Origin: an uncultured Alcaligenaceae bacterium
GTDB taxonomy: Bacteria > Pseudomonadota > Gammaproteobacteria > Burkholderiales > Burkholderiaceae_B
Length of the DNA stretch: 7,601 nucleotides
Direction of reading: 5' to 3'
Assembly (NCBI GenBank): GCA_937897265.1
Contig: CALCPT010000448.1
Span: 1 to 7,601 of the forward strand
The position numbers and the translations under genes were made by a program. Shown one piece after another: positions 5,666-7,601 of this stretch. Under the pieces are notes generated by a model, which worked only from the letters and a program-made list of their open reading frames with translations, searched no databases and was not told where the DNA came from. Position 1 is the first letter of the stretch, and every line of letters begins with the position of its first letter.

Positions 5666-6420
5666 TGCTGGACTTCAACACTCGCCCTAAATTGCAGGAC
5701 CAAATTAACCAACTTATAGATGCGGCACTGACACGTGAACGTGAAGGCCAAACGCCACGCGAATACCTCGGTGCATCCCGCTTGGGAGTTTCCTGCGAGC
5801 GCGCACTGCAATACGAGTACACCCATACGCCTGTAGATGAGGGCCGAGACTTTTCTGGTCGTTTACTGCGCATCTTTGAGGTTGGCCACACACTAGAGGA
5901 CTTGGCAATCCGCTGGTTACGCCTTGCCGGGTTTGATCTTTACACCCGTAAAGCACAAGGAGGACAGTTTGGGTTTTCAGTTGCGGGCGGCAGAATCCGA
6001 GGCCACGTCGATGGGATCTTGAATGCAGGACCCGCAGATCTTGGCGTGAGCTATCCCGCTCTGTGGGAGTTCAAAACAATGAATGATAAGTCGTGGCGCG
6101 ATACGGTGAAGCACGGAGTGACTAAGTCAAAACCTGTCTATGCCGCGCAGGTTGCTGTTTATCAAGCCTATATGGAAGCAAGCATTCCAGGTGTCTCTAC
6201 CCACCCTGCAGTCTTTACTGCTATCAACAAAGATACACAGGAGATTTGGTTTGAGTTACTACCTTTTGACGGAGGTCTCGCGCAGCGCATGTCAGATCGT
6301 GCTGTACGCGTGATTACCGCGACCAGCGCCAATGAAGTTTTGCCCCGCGTTGTCACTACACCCTCTCATATGGAGTGCAAATTCTGTGCATGGCAAGACC
6401 GTTGCTGGGAGGCCCGATGA
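5662..6420 (+). CDS. Cas4-like PD-(D/E)XK exonuclease with Fe-S-type cysteines
   Basis: 252 residues from GTG 5662 (GTGA overlap with the previous stop); ATG 5665 is an equally possible start one codon later. The nuclease core is seen as GHTLE (75-79), GHVDG with D117, WEFKT with E136 and K138, and YAAQVAVY with Q163. This is the His-Asp-ExK-Gln order of the Cas4/AddB/RecB nuclease family. Cysteine C45 in SCERAL and a C-terminal C239-x2-C242-x5-C248 match the four ligands that hold a 4Fe-4S cluster in Cas4 and AddB. Family members degrade or trim DNA ends, usually needing Mg2+ or Mn2+. No CRISPR array or cas1/cas2 is nearby, so the job is presumably phage DNA end processing with the Sak4-like protein, SSB and helicase. 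The call is strong; the polarity of cutting is unknown. Confidence 0.93.
   Translation: MMLDFNTRPKLQDQINQLIDAALTREREGQTPREYLGASRLGVSCERALQYEYTHTPVDEGRDFSGRLLRIFEVGHTLEDLAIRWLRLAGFDLYTRKAQGGQFGFSVAGGRIRGHVDGILNAGPADLGVSYPALWEFKTMNDKSWRDTVKHGVTKSKPVYAAQVAVYQAYMEASIPGVSTHPAVFTAINKDTQEIWFELLPFDGGLAQRMSDRAVRVITATSANEVLPRVVTTPSHMECKFCAWQDRCWEAR
6407..6412 (+). promoter_or_regulatory. Ribosome binding site that sets the primase-like gene start
   Basis: GGGAGG lies four bases before ATG 6417 and favours it over the in-frame ATG at 6375, which lies inside the nuclease cysteine motif. Confidence 0.65.
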
Positions 6421-7406
6421 AGGCAGGCAACGTCGTCTGGCTGGACTACAACGACGCGCCCGAACAAAGACAGGAGTCGGCATCAGATACACAAGCATTA
6501 CGCGATGGCCTGTTGGACAGGTTGGAGTCAGTACTGCTGTATTTGTTTCCGAACGGTCGAGTTCGAGGCAACAAATTCTACGTGGGTGATATTGTTGGCG
6601 CACCTGGCAAGAGCCTGGTAGTTGAGCTTGAAGGTCCAAGGCGTGGGTTGTGGAAAGACTTCGCAGAAGACGACGGTGGAGATCTGATTGATGCCTGGGC
6701 TAAATCCCGAGGTTTGTCGACACAGCACGACTTTCCTCGTATTGCCGAAGAGATCAGGTTGTGGCTTGGTTTTGCTCCCCCTGTGGTGTCGAGCGCGAAG
6801 CGTGACACACGAGCAGTCCCAATGGATGAGCTTGGCCCCTACACCGCAAAATGGGACTACGTGGGTCCCGATGGTGAGCTAATAGCCTGTGTCTACCGCT
6901 ACGACCCACCGACAGGCAAAGAATTCAGGCCATGGGATGTGCGGGCACGCCTCTGGCGTGCTCCTGATCCTCGCCCACTCTACAACCTGCCAGCACTTCT
7001 TGGGGCTAACACCGTCATCCTAGTAGAAGGTGAAAAATGTGCCGATGCCCTGATTAGTGCGGGGATTGTCGCCACCACAGCAATGAATGGTGCAAAAGCA
7101 CCGATCGACAAGACGGACTGGTCAGTACTCAAAAACAAAGAGGTACTGGTTTGGCCAGACCGTGATGCGCCTGGCTGGGATTATGCCGAACGGGTCGCAC
7201 ATGCTTGCGCGGTCGTTGGATGCAAGTCTGTATCCATCCTTGTCCCGCCTAGTGATAAGCCACCTAAATGGGATGCAGCCGACGCGCTATTCGAAGGATT
7301 TGATTGCGCTGCCTTTATTGCGCAAGCTGAGCGTCGAGTGATAAAAGCCGAGTTACCGCAAGCGCTCTGGCATCAGGAACAAGTGCAGGTGGATCTGAGG
7401 GCTTGA
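6417..7406 (+). CDS. TOPRIM-domain primase-like protein, short or truncated
   Basis: 329 residues from ATG 6417 (ATGA overlap, GGGAGG upstream). The N-terminal part has a GNKFYVGDIVGAPGKSLVVE segment and WKDFAEDDGGDLIDAWA (79-95), the pattern seen at the start of phage primase/helicase proteins where the CHC2 zinc finger would be; no cysteine cluster is present. A TOPRIM domain follows: VILVEGEKCADA with E204, an AMNGAKAP loop, then VWPDRDAPG with D248 and D250, the metal-binding Glu and Asp-x-Asp. TOPRIM proteins of this kind make RNA primers or bind metal for phosphotransfer. Many relatives continue into a RepA- or DnaB-like helicase domain after a segment like DAADALFEGFDCAAFIA, but here the protein ends about 30 residues after it and tail-like sequence follows. 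It may be a genuine short primase or a gene cut by a rearrangement or misassembly. Confidence 0.85.
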   Translation: MKAGNVVWLDYNDAPEQRQESASDTQALRDGLLDRLESVLLYLFPNGRVRGNKFYVGDIVGAPGKSLVVELEGPRRGLWKDFAEDDGGDLIDAWAKSRGLSTQHDFPRIAEEIRLWLGFAPPVVSSAKRDTRAVPMDELGPYTAKWDYVGPDGELIACVYRYDPPTGKEFRPWDVRARLWRAPDPRPLYNLPALLGANTVILVEGEKCADALISAGIVATTAMNGAKAPIDKTDWSVLKNKEVLVWPDRDAPGWDYAERVAHACAVVGCKSVSILVPPSDKPPKWDAADALFEGFDCAAFIAQAERRVIKAELPQALWHQEQVQVDLRA

Positions 7407-7601
7407 GTTCTGGCGGATCCGTTTCGAATTCGCTCGGACTCATGAATGCCGCCAATGGTTTAAAGACCGCTTATGACATGGTCACGGGTGGCTTTACCAG
7501 TCTGGGCGCAACAGTGACCAACTTCGTATCTGATGTGGGCGCCACGGCCTTTATGACAGCCGAAGCGGGAGGTGCCATGCAAAGCGCAGGCATGTCCATC
7601 A
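7403..7601 (+). CDS. Partial tail tape-measure-like protein (3' cut by window)
   Basis: The frame starting at TTG 7403 is open to the window end (66 codons). It translates to Gly/Ser/Ala-rich sequence with an amphipathic or hydrophobic character: SSGGSVSNSLGLMNAANGLK, then TGGFTSLGATVTNFVSDVGA and AEAGGAMQSAGMS. Alternating small residues and apolar helices like these are typical of internal parts of phage tail tape-measure proteins, which set tail length. TTG 7403 overlaps the primase-like stop (TTGA) and has AGGTGGA at 7387-7393, so it could be a true start in the style of this operon. However, the frame stays open upstream to 7331 and is equally Ser/Gly-rich there, and the sequence does not resemble a usual tape-measure N-terminus. 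It may therefore be an internal piece joined to the primase-like gene. Family call is from composition only. Confidence 0.5.
   Translation, partial: MSSGGSVSNSLGLMNAANGLKTAYDMVTGGFTSLGATVTNFVSDVGATAFMTAEAGGAMQSAGMSI

Noticed and set aside
5662..6420. CRISPR-Cas adaptation gene (cas4)
   Set aside because: The family features fit, but there is no repeat array and no cas1/cas2, and the neighbours are phage replication genes.
7415..7431. BamHI (GGATCC) and EcoRI (GAATTC) sites 11 bases apart, possible cloning polylinker
   Set aside because: No further polylinker sites surround them, the tail-like reading frame runs through unbroken, and GAATTC also occurs within other genes here (near 1253 and 6921).

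Overview
The window looks like a fragment of a tailed bacteriophage or prophage genome. It carries most of a DNA replication/recombination cassette read entirely from the + strand. The first 22 bases are not biological: they match the 3' end of the Illumina TruSeq read-1 adapter, so base 1 is the raw end of an assembled contig, probably from a shotgun or virome library. The host cannot be fixed from sequence. G+C near one half, strong GGAGG-type ribosome binding sites, GTG/TTG starts and the protein families together suggest a proteobacterial host, perhaps a betaproteobacterium; this is a weak inference.

Left arm (23-924): a 5'-incomplete gene of unknown function with a possible winged-helix C-terminus, then a small DUF2188-family gene, closed by a clear intrinsic terminator (892-924).

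Gap (925-1041): 117 bp with three direct copies of TTGCCCACC, just upstream of a small excisionase/AlpA-like helix-turn-helix gene. This is the likely control region of the operon that follows.

Replication/recombination operon (1042-7406): nine tightly packed genes. In order they are the HTH protein, two small proteins of unknown function, a Sak4-like RecA-fold ATPase, a probable ssDNA-binding partner, an SF2 helicase with a C-terminal zinc ribbon, a DUF6511-type zinc-knuckle protein, a Cas4-like PD-(D/E)XK nuclease with four Fe-S-type cysteines, and a TOPRIM primase-like protein. Five of the eight internal gene boundaries overlap as ATGA, GTGA or TTGA, which suggests translational coupling. 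Together the ATPase, SSB, helicase and nuclease would unwind, resect, coat and pair DNA, and the TOPRIM protein would prime or otherwise act on it. No DNA polymerase or replicative DnaB-type helicase is in the window.

Right edge (7403-7601): the reading frame switches to Gly/Ser/Ala-rich sequence resembling part of a tail tape-measure protein. The abrupt change from a short TOPRIM protein to tail-like sequence is the oddest point in the window. It could be a real module boundary, a genomic deletion or an assembly chimera. No tRNA, rRNA, CRISPR array, insertion sequence or integrase gene was seen.
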